A stretch of 64,000 nucleotides of DNA, taken from assembly GCA_947259375.1 (NCBI GenBank), contig CAMYLZ010000032.1, forward strand, positions 131,501 to 195,500, in the 5' to 3' direction. Shown piece after piece: positions 37,305 through 45,195 of the stretch. The stretch's first letter is position 1. Each line of letters starts with the position of its first letter. Made by a program: the position numbers and the translations under genes. The notes below the pieces were generated by a model. That model was not told the origin of the DNA. It saw nothing but the letters and a program-made list of their open reading frames with translations, and made no database searches. This DNA comes from an uncultured Parvularculaceae bacterium (GTDB lineage: Bacteria > Pseudomonadota > Alphaproteobacteria > Caulobacterales > Parvularculaceae).

Positions 37305-37664
37305 ATGGAGGCGAACGGCCGCATGAGCGGTGAGAATCCCGAACAGCAGGTCCAGACCACTGGCGGCGGCGTTCCCGCTCCATGCAGCCTTTATCAGGCC
37401 GACCGCATGGAGGCGCGCCGGCGCACCGGGCGGTCAGGCCCCGACCAACAGGGTCGGATCACATTAGGAACCGCTCCCTCTCCATACGGTCTTTATCAGG
37501 CCGACCGCATGGAGGCGTACCGGCGCACCGGGCGGTCAGGCCCCAACCAACAGGGTCGGATCACATTAGGAACCGCTCCCTCTCCATACGGTCGGGAAAT
37601 GGCCCAATATCCTCCGCGCGCCAGCCTTTCAGACGGCATGGAGCATGAGCGGTTCCGCATTTGA
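37305..37664 (+). CDS. hypothetical protein with three 34-residue repeats
   Basis: A 119-codon plus-strand frame (ATG 37305) upstream of and divergent from nuoE. It consists mostly of 34-residue units: LYQADRMEARRRTGRSGPDQ-QGRITLGTAPSPYG, an almost exact second copy with two substitutions (R to Y, D to N), and a diverged earlier copy around the start (NRMEANGRMSGENPEQQ). In this frame the old copy keeps RMEA, the GR pair, P-x-QQ and P-A/S-P with no indels, which suggests coding. All three frames stay open across the 102-base repeats, so the strand and frame are not proven. No signal peptide, membrane segment or known domain. Function unknown. Confidence 0.4.
   Translation: MEANGRMSGENPEQQVQTTGGGVPAPCSLYQADRMEARRRTGRSGPDQQGRITLGTAPSPYGLYQADRMEAYRRTGRSGPNQQGRITLGTAPSPYGREMAQYPPRASLSDGMEHERFRI
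37389..37592 (+). repeat. 102-base tandem direct repeat, two near-identical copies
   Basis: Copy A is 37389-37490 and copy B is 37491-37592; both begin CTTTATCAGGCCGACCGCAT and end CTCTCCATACGGT. They differ at only three bases. A third, diverged copy at about 37287-37388 aligns without gaps. The period is a multiple of three, so the repeat preserves reading frames. Confidence 0.95.
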
Positions 37665-38049
37665 CAAGTCCCTGATGTTCCGGGGCCTTCCCGCAGGCGG
37701 ATCGATATGCCTCCATGCAGTCGTGCAAAAACAACCGGTCGCGCGGTCCTTCTTCACGATGTCAAACAGCCCGCCGCAGCGCGAAGGGGCCCCTCGCCCA
37801 CGGCGCGACGTCGAAGACAGCCTTGTTCGGGGTTTGCGCCCGGCGGGATTTCCGCCTGTCGACGCCATAAGAATTGAGGCCGCCTTTCAACGTGACAAGC
37901 ATGATAAGGCCGCCGGCGAGGTGGTGGATAACTATCCACCAAAAGCGGGATTGGTGAAGGTTTTCATCAGATATGAGGTATTTTTTGCGGGGGTTTTCGA
38001 CCTATGCGTGTAGGTGGATTTGAGGGGTTTTGACCTCTCCCCGCGCGCC

Positions 38050-38374
38050 GATTCGCCACGACTTCATCGTTGCGCCCATCACCTGCCCCATCCGCATGCG
38101 ACGCACACGCGGTTGCGCCGGGAGCTGGACCCCACGGTCGGAACCGTGGGGAGTCGCGAGAGGCGAGCTTTGCGATTCAATTGAGACGCTTCTTCTTTCG
38201 GCTTGCCGGATGCGATGCAGCGCGCTGCGCTGCTGCTCAGGTCCAGGAATTATGGCGCTTCCTCTCCACGTTCACCGACTCGCCACGACTTGATCGTGGC
38301 GCCCATCACCTGCCCCATCCGCATGGCGCCACGATTGCGCGGGAATCTGGACCTCACGGTCGGAGCCTTGGGGG
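38050..38374 (+). repeat. pair of imperfect direct repeats of about 100 bases
   Basis: The block starting near 38050 (GATTCGCCACGACTTCATCG) and the block starting near 38277 (GACTCGCCACGACTTGATCG) share GCGCCCATCACCTGCCCCAT, CCGCATG, CGCGGGA-type and CACGGTCGGA-CC segments in the same order. Units are about 100 bases and lie 227 bases apart. This could be a dispersed family elsewhere in the genome. Confidence 0.75.
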
Positions 38375-38418
38375 GGCAGCGCGCGGAAGGGTTAGCGATA
38401 CTGTCGACCCCTACCCTC

Positions 38419-38456
38419 CGCGTCATCCCGGACGTGATCCGGGATCCATGGCGCCG
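38419..38456. repeat. dispersed palindromic repeat (TCCCGGAC...GATCCGGGA type)
   Basis: The sequence CGTCATCCCGGACGTGATCC followed by GGGATCCA is a short palindrome (TCCCGGA / TCCGGGA). Closely similar CGTCATCCCGGAC-type palindromes are scattered through intergenic DNA of many Alphaproteobacteria, so this is most likely a REP-like element and not a specific operator. Confidence 0.65.
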
Positions 38457-38510
38457 AAAACAGCATCGCGGCGGGCCGCCTCCCCCGTAAACGGAGGAAA
38501 GAATAGCCCC

Positions 38511-38777
38511 TTAAGCCAGCTCGACCTCGTTCAGCGCCGCCGCATCCTCGAAACAGCCGAGGCAGATGACGGAAATGTTGTCCGCGCCGAGCGCATCGAA
38601 CGCCTCTTGCGAGAGCGCGTTGCACTGATCGCAGATCGCGTCCCACACGCCGTCCGGCCCGCGCGACCACCAGAAACCTGTTGGTTCGCCCTCTTTGAGG
38701 GACTCGACAATATGCACGCAGACAAAGGTCTGGGGCTGCTTGCCATGGGTGCCGCAGGTGACGGAAGGGACTTTCAT
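38511..38777 (-). CDS. small Cys-rich protein, probable zinc-binding
   Basis: An 88-residue protein from the ATG at 38777 (KVPSVTCGTHGKQPQTFVCV). It has pairs of metal-ligand residues: CGTH near the start with a later CVH, CDQC in the middle (VWDAICDQCNAL) and CLGC near the end (ISVICLGCFEDAA). Conserved Trp (GFWWSRGPDGVWD) follow. This fits a small zinc-ribbon-like domain; I do not know its function. It sits 119 bases downstream of nuoD on the same strand. Confidence 0.7.
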   Translation of the reverse strand: MKVPSVTCGTHGKQPQTFVCVHIVESLKEGEPTGFWWSRGPDGVWDAICDQCNALSQEAFDALGADNISVICLGCFEDAAALNEVELA

Positions 38778-38896
38778 GGCGGCGCTTGTAGCGCCGGTTT
38801 TCGCCGGGCGCAATCGCCGGGGTGTGGCCGCCTCGCCCTCATCAGGAGGCGCACCCGCGCGGCGATTGCCTCGAAGGATGTAAGAGTACGCCGCCT

Positions 38897-40117
38897 CTAC
38901 CGATCAATTTCTCCGAAGACAATATCAAGCGAGCCGATGATCGCCGAGACGTCGGCGAGCAGGTGCCCCTTGTTCATCCAGTCCATGGCTTGCAAGTGGG
39001 CGTAGCCCGGCGCGCGGATCTTGCACTTGTAGGGTTTGTTCGTCCCGTCGGAAACCAGATAAACGCCGAACTCGCCTTTCGGCGCCTCGACCGCCGTATA
39101 GACCTCGCCGGCCGGCACGTGGAAGCCTTCCGTATAGAGCTTAAAGTGATGAATAAGGGATTCCATATTCCCTTTCATCTTGTCGCGGCGCGGCGGCGCG
39201 ACCTTGCCGTCGGTGGTCATCACCGGGCCCGGCGTCTCGCGCAATTTGGCGATCGCCTGTTTTATGATCAAGACGGACTGATACATCTCCTCCATGCGGC
39301 ACAGATAGCGGTCATAGCAGTCGCCATTCTTGCCGATGGGAATCTGGAAGTCATATTCGTCATAGGATTCATAAGGCTGCGCCCGGCGCAAATCCCACTG
39401 AATGCCCGAACCGCGGACCATCACGCCGGAAAAGCCCCAGGCGAAGGCTTCTTCCTTGGTGACAACGCCGATATCGACATTGCGCTGTTTGAAGATGCGG
39501 TTGTCGGTGATGAGGGTCTCGATATCCTTCATCTTTTGCGGGAACTGGTCGCACCAGGCGTCGATATCGTCGATCAGCTCGGGCGGCAGGTCCTGGTGAA
39601 CGCCGCCGACGCGGAAATAGGCCGCGTGCATGCGGCTGCCTGACGCGCGCTCATAGAACACCATCAGTTTTTCGCGTTCCTCAAAGCCCCAGAGCGGCGG
39701 GGTGAGCGCGCCCACATCCATCGCCTGCGTGGTGACGTTCAGAATATGCGAAAGGATGCGGCCGATCTCGGAGAATAGCACGCGAATATGCTGGGCGCGC
39801 TTCGGTACTTCGATCCCGAGCAGCTTTTCCGCCGCGAGGCAGAAGGCATGCTCCTGGTTCATCGGCGCCACGTAATCGAGCCGGTCGAAATAAGGGATCG
39901 CCTGCAAATAGGTCTTGTGCTCGATCAGCTTTTCGGTGCCGCGATGCAACAGCCCGATATGCGGGTCGACGCGCTCGACGACCTCGCCGTCCAGCTCGAG
40001 CACGAGACGCAACACGCCATGCGCCGCCGGGTGCTGCGGCCCGAAATTGATTGTGAAGCTCCGCTCAGACGACGCGTCAGAGGTCGAGTCTTCGGGGGCG
40101 ATGTGTCCATCAGCCAT
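38897..40117 (-). CDS. nuoD: NADH-quinone oxidoreductase subunit D
   Basis: A 406-residue subunit of the quinone module, related to the large subunit of NiFe hydrogenases without metal. Motifs include [20 protein letters not shown] (with the quinone-binding His), [60 protein letters not shown] and [20 protein letters not shown]. Length is typical for Alphaproteobacteria. A good ribosome binding site (CCGGAGGCAAATA before the ATG) lies between the start and the inverted-repeat cassette. Confidence 0.98.
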   Translation of the reverse strand: MADGHIAPEDSTSDASSERSFTINFGPQHPAAHGVLRLVLELDGEVVERVDPHIGLLHRGTEKLIEHKTYLQAIPYFDRLDYVAPMNQEHAFCLAAEKLLGIEVPKRAQHIRVLFSEIGRILSHILNVTTQAMDVGALTPPLWGFEEREKLMVFYERASGSRMHAAYFRVGGVHQDLPPELIDDIDAWCDQFPQKMKDIETLITDNRIFKQRNVDIGVVTKEEAFAWGFSGVMVRGSGIQWDLRRAQPYESYDEYDFQIPIGKNGDCYDRYLCRMEEMYQSVLIIKQAIAKLRETPGPVMTTDGKVAPPRRDKMKGNMESLIHHFKLYTEGFHVPAGEVYTAVEAPKGEFGVYLVSDGTNKPYKCKIRAPGYAHLQAMDWMNKGHLLADVSAIIGSLDIVFGEIDR

Positions 40118-40136
40118 TATTTGCCTCCGGCAAAAA

Positions 40137-40600
40137 GCGAATTGAGAGTAGCGAATAGCGAATTGAAAACATCACTGCTCCGAATTTCTGTTTTGTATCG
40201 ATCGAATTAATCCGCGCAGCATCTTGCCCAGCTCGTCGCATTGATCGAGCAGCGGCCGCGCTTCGTTTCCTGCAAGAATGCCTACCCGTTCCGACAATAG
40301 CAGGTGCGTTTCCAGCTCCTTCAACGAGCCTTGTGCGATGCGCAGATGCTGAACGAAAGATCCTGAGTTTTCTCGTCCGTGCCCTTCCGCAATATTGGCC
40401 GAAATTGAAGCGGCGGCGCGACGTATCTGGGAGGTCAGACCAAACATTTCCTCGCGCGGAAACGCGGCGGTCGCACGATAACACGCCTCCGCAAGCGCCA
40501 TTCCAGACTGCCAAACGAGCAGATCCTTGTATGACTGAAATAATCCCTTTGGCGTCATGCATCCCGAGAATCTATTCGCTACTCGCTATTCACTATTCGC
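40137..40600. mobile_element. four-helix-bundle cassette bounded by 30-base inverted repeats
   Basis: The 30-base arms are 40137-40166 (GCGAATTGAGAGTAGCGAAT + AGCGAATTGA) and the reverse complement of 40571-40600 (GCGAATAGTGAATAGCGAGT + AGCGAATAGA). They match at 25 of 30 positions without gaps and are built from AGCGAAT units. They enclose one gene, for a four-helix-bundle protein. The right arm reaches into nuoC and supplies its TAG stop, so the cassette sits exactly at the nuoC 3' end and upstream of nuoD. No transposase is inside, so it would need help in trans. The interpretation as a mobile unit is inference; the repeats are seen directly. Confidence 0.65.
40172..40558 (-). CDS. four helix bundle protein (23S rRNA intervening-sequence type)
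   Basis: A 128-residue all-helical protein. YKDLLVWQSGMALAEACYRA, FGLTSQIRRAAASISANIAE, GHGRENSGSFVQHLRIAQGS and LKELETHLLLSERVGI match the TIGR02436/S23 family, first known from ORFs in 23S rRNA intervening sequences. The family forms pentamers and is related to the bAvd accessory protein of diversity-generating retroelements; the function of stand-alone copies is unknown. It interrupts the nuoC-nuoD pair and is enclosed by inverted repeats. The start has only a weak GGGA upstream. No reverse transcriptase or variable repeat is nearby, so it is not a DGR. Confidence 0.92.
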   Translation of the reverse strand: MTPKGLFQSYKDLLVWQSGMALAEACYRATAAFPREEMFGLTSQIRRAAASISANIAEGHGRENSGSFVQHLRIAQGSLKELETHLLLSERVGILAGNEARPLLDQCDELGKMLRGLIRSIQNRNSEQ

Positions 40601-41201
40601 CAGCTTCAACTTTTTCATCACCCGGCAGCACATATTTCGCGCCTTCCCAGGGGGAGAGATAATCAAAGCTGCGATATTCCTGGACGAGCTTCACCGGTTC
40701 ATAGACGACGCGCTTTTGCTCGTCGTCATAGCGCACTTCCACATTGCCGGTGAGCGGGAAGTCCTTGCGCAGCGGAAATCCCTCAAAGCCGTAATCGGTC
40801 AAAATGCGGCGCAAATCCGGGTGGCCGGCGAAGACGACGCCATACATGTCGAACGCCTCGCGCTCGAACCAGTCGGCGCAAGGATAAACGCCTGTCGCCG
40901 TCGGGATAGTCTCTTCCTCGCCCAACTCCGCCTTGACGCGGATGCGCGTATTGTTGTGCATCGACAGCAAATGATAGACGATGTCGAAGCGCTTTGACCG
41001 ACCGGGATAATCAACCGCCGTCAAATCGATCAGCACCAGGAATTTCGCCAGCGGATCATCGCGCAGAAAGGTTAAAACCTGCGTGATGCGGTCGGCGCGC
41101 GCCTCAACCGTCAACTCGCCATGAACGACCTCGAAGCCGCGAATGTCGGCGTCAATGGATGCGGCGATGTGCTCGCCCAGTTCTTTGAGTTCTTCAGTCA
41201 T
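40593..41201 (-). CDS. nuoC: NADH-quinone oxidoreductase subunit C
   Basis: A 202-residue 30-kDa subunit of the quinone module. The signature [20 protein letters not shown] and [20 protein letters not shown], then [20 protein letters not shown] and [20 protein letters not shown] are conserved. The last codons, GGC GAA TAG, lie inside the right inverted repeat of the neighbouring cassette, so the final residues after LPGDEK are probably not ancestral. The start overlaps the 64-residue gene by eight bases. Confidence 0.97.
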   Translation of the reverse strand: MTEELKELGEHIAASIDADIRGFEVVHGELTVEARADRITQVLTFLRDDPLAKFLVLIDLTAVDYPGRSKRFDIVYHLLSMHNNTRIRVKAELGEEETIPTATGVYPCADWFEREAFDMYGVVFAGHPDLRRILTDYGFEGFPLRKDFPLTGNVEVRYDDEQKRVVYEPVKLVQEYRSFDYLSPWEGAKYVLPGDEKVEAGE

Positions 41202-41388
41202 TTTTCTCTGCGATGCCTTGTCGTTTTTCCCGCTTTTCTAACCACTTCAACAAGTAGACCGAGCCATTAACGGCCACGAACCACATAGCCAGAAACACCC
41301 AGAAATTACCGCCCCAGAAAAGTTCATTCATCACGACAATTATAAGCGCGGGCACGACTAATAGTGGAAGCAGAACCCATTTATTCAA
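41194..41388 (-). CDS. small two-helix membrane protein between nuoB and nuoC
   Basis: A 64-residue protein with two hydrophobic segments ([20 protein letters not shown] and [20 protein letters not shown]) and a charged end ([16 protein letters not shown]). It overlaps the nuoB stop by four bases (ATGA) and the nuoC start by eight, so its translation is coupled to both. I do not recognise the family. The tight fit in the operon suggests it is translated, and it may associate with the membrane near complex I, by inference. Confidence 0.7.
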   Translation of the reverse strand: MNKWVLLPLLVVPALIIVVMNELFWGGNFWVFLAMWFVAVNGSVYLLKWLEKREKRQGIAEKND

Positions 41389-41957
41389 CGAACTATGCTT
41401 CCTTCACGCCGGATCTTTTTCTGCAACTGCAGCACGCCATAGACCAGCGCTTCAGCCGTCGGCGGGCAGCCCGGCACATAGATGTCCACTGGCACGACCC
41501 GGTCGCAGCCGCGCACCACCGCATAGGAATAGTGATAATACCCGCCGCCATTGGCGCATGAGCCCATGGAGATGACGTAACGCGGGTTCGGCATCTGGTC
41601 GTAAACCTTGCGCAATGCCGGGGCCATCTTGTTGGTGAGCGTCCCCGCCACAATCATCACATCTGATTGTCGGGGACTGGCACGGGGCGCGAAGCCGAAG
41701 CGCTCAAGGTCGTAGCGCGGCATCGAAGCTTGCATCATCTCGACCGCGCAGCAGGCGAGACCGAAGGTCATCCACATCAACGAGCCGGTGCGCGCCCAGT
41801 TGATCAGCGCATCCGCCGGCGCGGTGAAAAAGCCCCGGTCCGCAAGCTGATCAGACAGCTCGCCGAAAAACGGGTCTTTCGCCGTCGGGTTATAGCCCGG
41901 CGCGCCCGCGCGCGCGGCGGTTCCATAGGGAAGCTTTGCTGCGTCTTCTAGCGCCAT
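41385..41957 (-). CDS. nuoB: NADH-quinone oxidoreductase subunit B
   Basis: A 190-residue subunit that holds the terminal cluster N2. The ligands are seen in [20 protein letters not shown] (tandem Cys), [20 protein letters not shown] and [20 protein letters not shown]. The ATG at 41957 has AAGGAG seven bases upstream and gives the usual N-terminus [17 protein letters not shown]; an upstream ATG at 41978 is less likely. It overlaps the end of nuoA by ten bases. Confidence 0.97.
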   Translation of the reverse strand: MALEDAAKLPYGTAARAGAPGYNPTAKDPFFGELSDQLADRGFFTAPADALINWARTGSLMWMTFGLACCAVEMMQASMPRYDLERFGFAPRASPRQSDVMIVAGTLTNKMAPALRKVYDQMPNPRYVISMGSCANGGGYYHYSYAVVRGCDRVVPVDIYVPGCPPTAEALVYGVLQLQKKIRREGSIVR

Positions 41958-42343
41958 TCCAGCGCTCCTTTCTTCCACTCATACAGGAAGCCCACGGCGA
42001 AGACGGCGAGAAACACGAACATCGACCAGAAGGCGAAAATCTGGAAACCCCTATCCGCGCCCAGTTCCGGGTTGAACAGGGTCACCGCCCAGGGAAACAG
42101 GAACGCTACGTCGAGGTCGACAATGATGAAGAGGATGGCGACGATATAGAACTGCACGTCGAACTTCATGCGCGCATCGTCAAATGCATTAAAGCCGCAT
42201 TCATAGGTTGAGACTTTTTCGGGGTCCGGCGCGTTCGGGGCGATGATCGCCGGCGCAACCAGAAACCCCAGCGCCAGCACCACCGCGATCCCGAAGAACA
42301 CGATGATCGGCAGGTAATTCAATAAAAAATCAGGCGTCGCCAT
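41948..42343 (-). CDS. nuoA: NADH-quinone oxidoreductase subunit A
   Basis: A 131-residue subunit with three transmembrane helices and the first gene of the cluster. Typical stretches are [40 protein letters not shown] (the conserved loop with Cys at the quinone site), [20 protein letters not shown] and [10 protein letters not shown]. Together with NuoH it lines the quinone entry path. The promoter of the cluster should lie in 42344-42512. Confidence 0.97.
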   Translation of the reverse strand: MATPDFLLNYLPIIVFFGIAVVLALGFLVAPAIIAPNAPDPEKVSTYECGFNAFDDARMKFDVQFYIVAILFIIVDLDVAFLFPWAVTLFNPELGADRGFQIFAFWSMFVFLAVFAVGFLYEWKKGALEWR

Positions 42344-42512
42344 GAGGCCTTTTCTCCAATGCGTCGCGATGCGGCTTTTTGAAGGGCGCGCGTCGCGTCC
42401 CTCGTCAATGCTGGCGGGAACCTAGAAAGGTGCGAGCCCAAAGGCAACGCGATTCCGCCCCGGTGAGGCTGAAAATCGCAGGCTTGCGGGGGGCTTGGCC
42501 CGCTTATCGCCC

Positions 42513-43085
42513 TTATTCGTCGACCGGCAAGTCTTCGGCGGGCGGGATTTCGCCTTCACGGCCGCCGGCGAGATAGTCGTCCCAGTCCTCCATCTCCCAG
42601 AAACGCTGGTCGAGCAGGCTGTCGCGCAGCTCGTCGGTAAGGGCGTCGGGGGTGAGCTGTTTCTGGGCCTCGCGGTCGGCGGCGAAAGCGGCGAGATGGC
42701 CGATTTCATCGGCGGTGAGGTAAATCGTATAGCCAAGCTCGATCGATTGCAGCTCAATCATCGCCGGGGCGCCGAGCCACATGCGCGCGGCGAAATCGAG
42801 CGGATCGACGGCGCCGGCGCCGATCGGCGCGTCGAGCGGCGGCGCGGCCTTGCCGCCAACGCCGTTCACCGCATGGCAGATCACGCAGCCCTTGGCGACA
42901 TAAAGCGCGCGCCCCGCCGCCGGATCGAAATTGCGCTTGGCGCTGGTCTTGTAACTGACCCGCGCCGGCGCGGCGGCGCCTTCGCTTGCCGCTTCGGTTT
43001 CCGGCCCGGCGCTCTGCGCCGCGTTTTCCGCGCTGCAAGCGGCGGACAGAACGGCAAGCCCCACAGCCAGGATCAAATTGCGCAT
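42513..43085 (-). CDS. c-type cytochrome lipoprotein
   Basis: A 190-residue exported protein. The signal ends in a lipobox LSAAC, so it is probably lipidated and membrane-bound in the periplasm. After an Ala/Glu-rich linker, one heme attachment motif CVICH (in ALYVAKGCVICHAVNGVGGK) defines a single c-heme domain, with AARMWLGAPAM supplying likely axial Met candidates and LTADEIGHLAAFAADREAQK the C-terminal helix. The acidic tail (FWEMEDWDDYLAGGREGEIP) is extra. It may carry electrons in a respiratory chain; the partner is unknown. It lies upstream of nuoA on the same strand, with a 169-base gap. Confidence 0.88.
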   Translation of the reverse strand: MRNLILAVGLAVLSAACSAENAAQSAGPETEAASEGAAAPARVSYKTSAKRNFDPAAGRALYVAKGCVICHAVNGVGGKAAPPLDAPIGAGAVDPLDFAARMWLGAPAMIELQSIELGYTIYLTADEIGHLAAFAADREAQKQLTPDALTDELRDSLLDQRFWEMEDWDDYLAGGREGEIPPAEDLPVDE

Positions 43086-43183
43086 GACCTTTTATCCCCA
43101 AACATTTGGGCCCTATCCGGACCAATCTTTCGGCGTCATTCTCGCGCCGTTTGCGCCGCGCCGCAACAAGCGGAATGTGAAAC

Positions 43184-43882
43184 TCAGGACATGGGCGGCA
43201 CTGTCGCGCCGAGCACGTCAAGCAGCCTTTGCGCGCGCGCGCCGGTCTCGCTTGCCGCCTCCGGCGCAAAGCCAAATCCGACGCAAGGGATCGGCGTCCA
43301 GCGCGCAAGCTCCTCGCACAGCGCCGCCGGCGCGCCGTGGTCTTGCGTCGGCTGCGAGACCGCCAGCGCCGCCACGCCAACGCCGCGATGCGCGCAAGCC
43401 TCGATGGCGCTTAATGTGTGGCTGACCGCCCCAAGATAATTGGCGGTGACAAGGATCGCCGGCAGGCCGAGATCGGCGGCGAGATCGGCGTTCAGGCGTT
43501 CGTCATTGATCGGCGAGAGCACCCCGCCCGCCCCTTCGACCAGCGCGAAATCCGCCGGCGCCGCCATCGCGTCGCGCGTGAAGCAAAGAATGTCGTCATA
43601 ATCGATCGCCACGCCAGCGGCCCGCGCGGCAACATTGGGCGCCAACGCCGGCTCGAAGGCATAACGCACGCAGCCCGCGAGATGCGCATCGTGCGCCGAC
43701 TCACCCGCCGCCTGCATCAGCCGGCCCGCATCGCTTTGCGCCAGCGCCGCACGGCTGAAGCCGCTCATCACCGGCTTCACCGCCCGTACGCGCAAGCCCC
43801 GCGCCCGCGCCGCGGCCAGCAAGGCGCAGGACACATGCGTTTTGCCGATTTCCGTCCCGGCGCCGAGAACCACAAAGCGCAT
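43184..43882 (-). CDS. bioD: dethiobiotin synthetase
   Basis: A 232-residue P-loop enzyme: VVLGAGTEIGKTHVSCALLA is the Walker A region with the GTxxGKT pattern, then VRAVKPVMSG with the substrate Lys, DFALVEGAGGVLSPINDERL with the GAGG loop, and LGLPAILVTANYLGAVSHTL. It closes the ureido ring from 7,8-diaminopelargonate, CO2 and ATP. The start shares a base with the bioF stop, so bioF and bioD are one transcript. Confidence 0.96.
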   Translation of the reverse strand: MRFVVLGAGTEIGKTHVSCALLAAARARGLRVRAVKPVMSGFSRAALAQSDAGRLMQAAGESAHDAHLAGCVRYAFEPALAPNVAARAAGVAIDYDDILCFTRDAMAAPADFALVEGAGGVLSPINDERLNADLAADLGLPAILVTANYLGAVSHTLSAIEACAHRGVGVAALAVSQPTQDHGAPAALCEELARWTPIPCVGFGFAPEAASETGARAQRLLDVLGATVPPMS

Positions 43883-45060
43883 TACGCCGCCCCTGCCCGC
43901 CGCCCGAGAATGCGCCGCACCGCATCGCCAAGGCGCTCGACATCCTGCATGCGGTGATCGGCGTTGAATGAAAAGCGCAGCCGCGCCGTTCCCTCCGGCA
44001 CGGTCGGCGGGCGGATCGCGGTGACGAGAAACCCTTCCTGCGCCAGCGCCTGCGAGGCCTCAAGCGCCGCCGCCGCATCGCCGATAATTAGCGGCACAAT
44101 GGCGCTTCGCGGCGCCGGCGCATCGATCATTTTCGCGAACCGGCCGGCCAGCGCCAGCACCCGCATGCGCCGCTCCGGCTCCGCCGCCATGACCTCAAGC
44201 GCGGCAAGGCTCGCGCCGAGCGCCGCCGGCGGCAGGCCGGTCGTATAGATAAGGCCGCGTCCGCGATTGACCAGCAGCTCGATCAAGGCGCGCGGCCCCG
44301 CGACGTAACCGCCATAAGCGCCGACCGCTTTTGACAGGGTGCCCATCTGCACCGGCGCCGGATTCGCCGGCTCAACGACGCCGAACCCGTGCGCGTCATC
44401 GCTCATCAACCAGGCGCCAGCCGCGTCGCATGCCGCCCCAATCTCGTCCAGCGGCGCGATATCTCCGTCCATGGAGAAAACAGTTTCTGTAAGGACGAGT
44501 TTGCGGCGCGGCGGATTGGCGGCGCTGTTCGCCTCATTCAATTTGCGGGCGAGATCGGCGACATCATTATGGCGGAAAGTATAAATCCGCGCGCCGGAAA
44601 GCTGCGCGCCGGCATGCATGCAGGCATGGGAGAGCGCGTCGAGAAACACCGCATCGCCGCCGCCGACAAGCACCGGAATGGCGCTGATATTCGCAAGATA
44701 GCCCGAGCCGAAAACGATCGCAGCCTGCGCCCCTTTCGCCTGGGCGAGCCGCGTCTCAAGCTTTTCGTAAAGCGGGCAATCGCCGGTGATCAGCCGCGAT
44801 GCGCCGGCGCCCGCCCCATAGGCGCGCGCGGCGTCGGCGGCGGCCTCTTTCACCCGCGCATCCTGCGACAAGCCGAGATAATCGTTATCGCTGAAGGAGA
44901 TAAGGTCGGCGCCGTCTCGTTTCGCGTCGCCGCCCGCCATGCGCGCCACCGGCGAGATGCGCCGCAACAGGTCGCGCCCGGCAATATGCTCGAGCTTTTG
45001 GGCGGCGAAACCGGCGATTTCTTCTGCCTGGGATGTCGTCATATTCCGGGACTGCGTCAT
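43882..45060 (-). CDS. bioF: 8-amino-7-oxononanoate synthase
   Basis: A 392-residue alpha-oxoamine synthase from the ATG at 45060. FSDNDYLGLSQDARVKEAAA and YGAGAGASRLITGDCPLYEK are family motifs; the PLP lysine is in MGTLSKAVGAYGGYVAG, and TETVFSMDGDIAPLDEI and SDDAHGFGVV also fit. It condenses pimeloyl-ACP (or CoA) with alanine. A longer reading to 45390 has no homology and overlaps the opposite bioA. The ribosome binding site is AAGGCGG upstream. It is divergent from bioA, and the 135-base gap between them has no BioR-type palindrome that I can see. Confidence 0.95.
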   Translation of the reverse strand: MTQSRNMTTSQAEEIAGFAAQKLEHIAGRDLLRRISPVARMAGGDAKRDGADLISFSDNDYLGLSQDARVKEAAADAARAYGAGAGASRLITGDCPLYEKLETRLAQAKGAQAAIVFGSGYLANISAIPVLVGGGDAVFLDALSHACMHAGAQLSGARIYTFRHNDVADLARKLNEANSAANPPRRKLVLTETVFSMDGDIAPLDEIGAACDAAGAWLMSDDAHGFGVVEPANPAPVQMGTLSKAVGAYGGYVAGPRALIELLVNRGRGLIYTTGLPPAALGASLAALEVMAAEPERRMRVLALAGRFAKMIDAPAPRSAIVPLIIGDAAAALEASQALAQEGFLVTAIRPPTVPEGTARLRFSFNADHRMQDVERLGDAVRRILGRRAGAA

Positions 45061-45195
45061 GCGCCGCCTTGTCGGGACTTCGCGCCCGCTTGGCAAGACC
45101 TCGCACGGGGCGCAATGGTTGATAGCGCCGCCGCCATCGCCTAGCAGACGCCTTGCGCCCTGCGCGGCGGCGGCGCGAGAAGCAAAGGCACATGC

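Larger units (their letters stand above)
37665..38510. other. repeat-rich region without a supported gene
   Basis: About 850 bases between the repeat ORF and the small protein at 38511. It contains a perfect palindrome at 37923-37940 (GGTGGATA-AC-TATCCACC), a pair of imperfect direct repeats (38050-38153 and 38277-38374) and a dispersed-type palindrome at about 38422-38450. The frame 37645-38013 (+) has no domain, a biased composition and overlaps the repeat ORF, so I leave it out. The region looks like accumulated repeat elements or degraded sequence. Confidence 0.5.

Noticed and set aside
37645-38013. 122-codon plus-strand frame after the repeat ORF
   Set aside because: It overlaps the repeat ORF, runs through a palindrome and repeat-rich DNA, and has no domain or convincing start.
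40172-40558. Diversity-generating retroelement, because the four-helix protein is related to bAvd
   Set aside because: No reverse transcriptase, template repeat or variable repeat is nearby.
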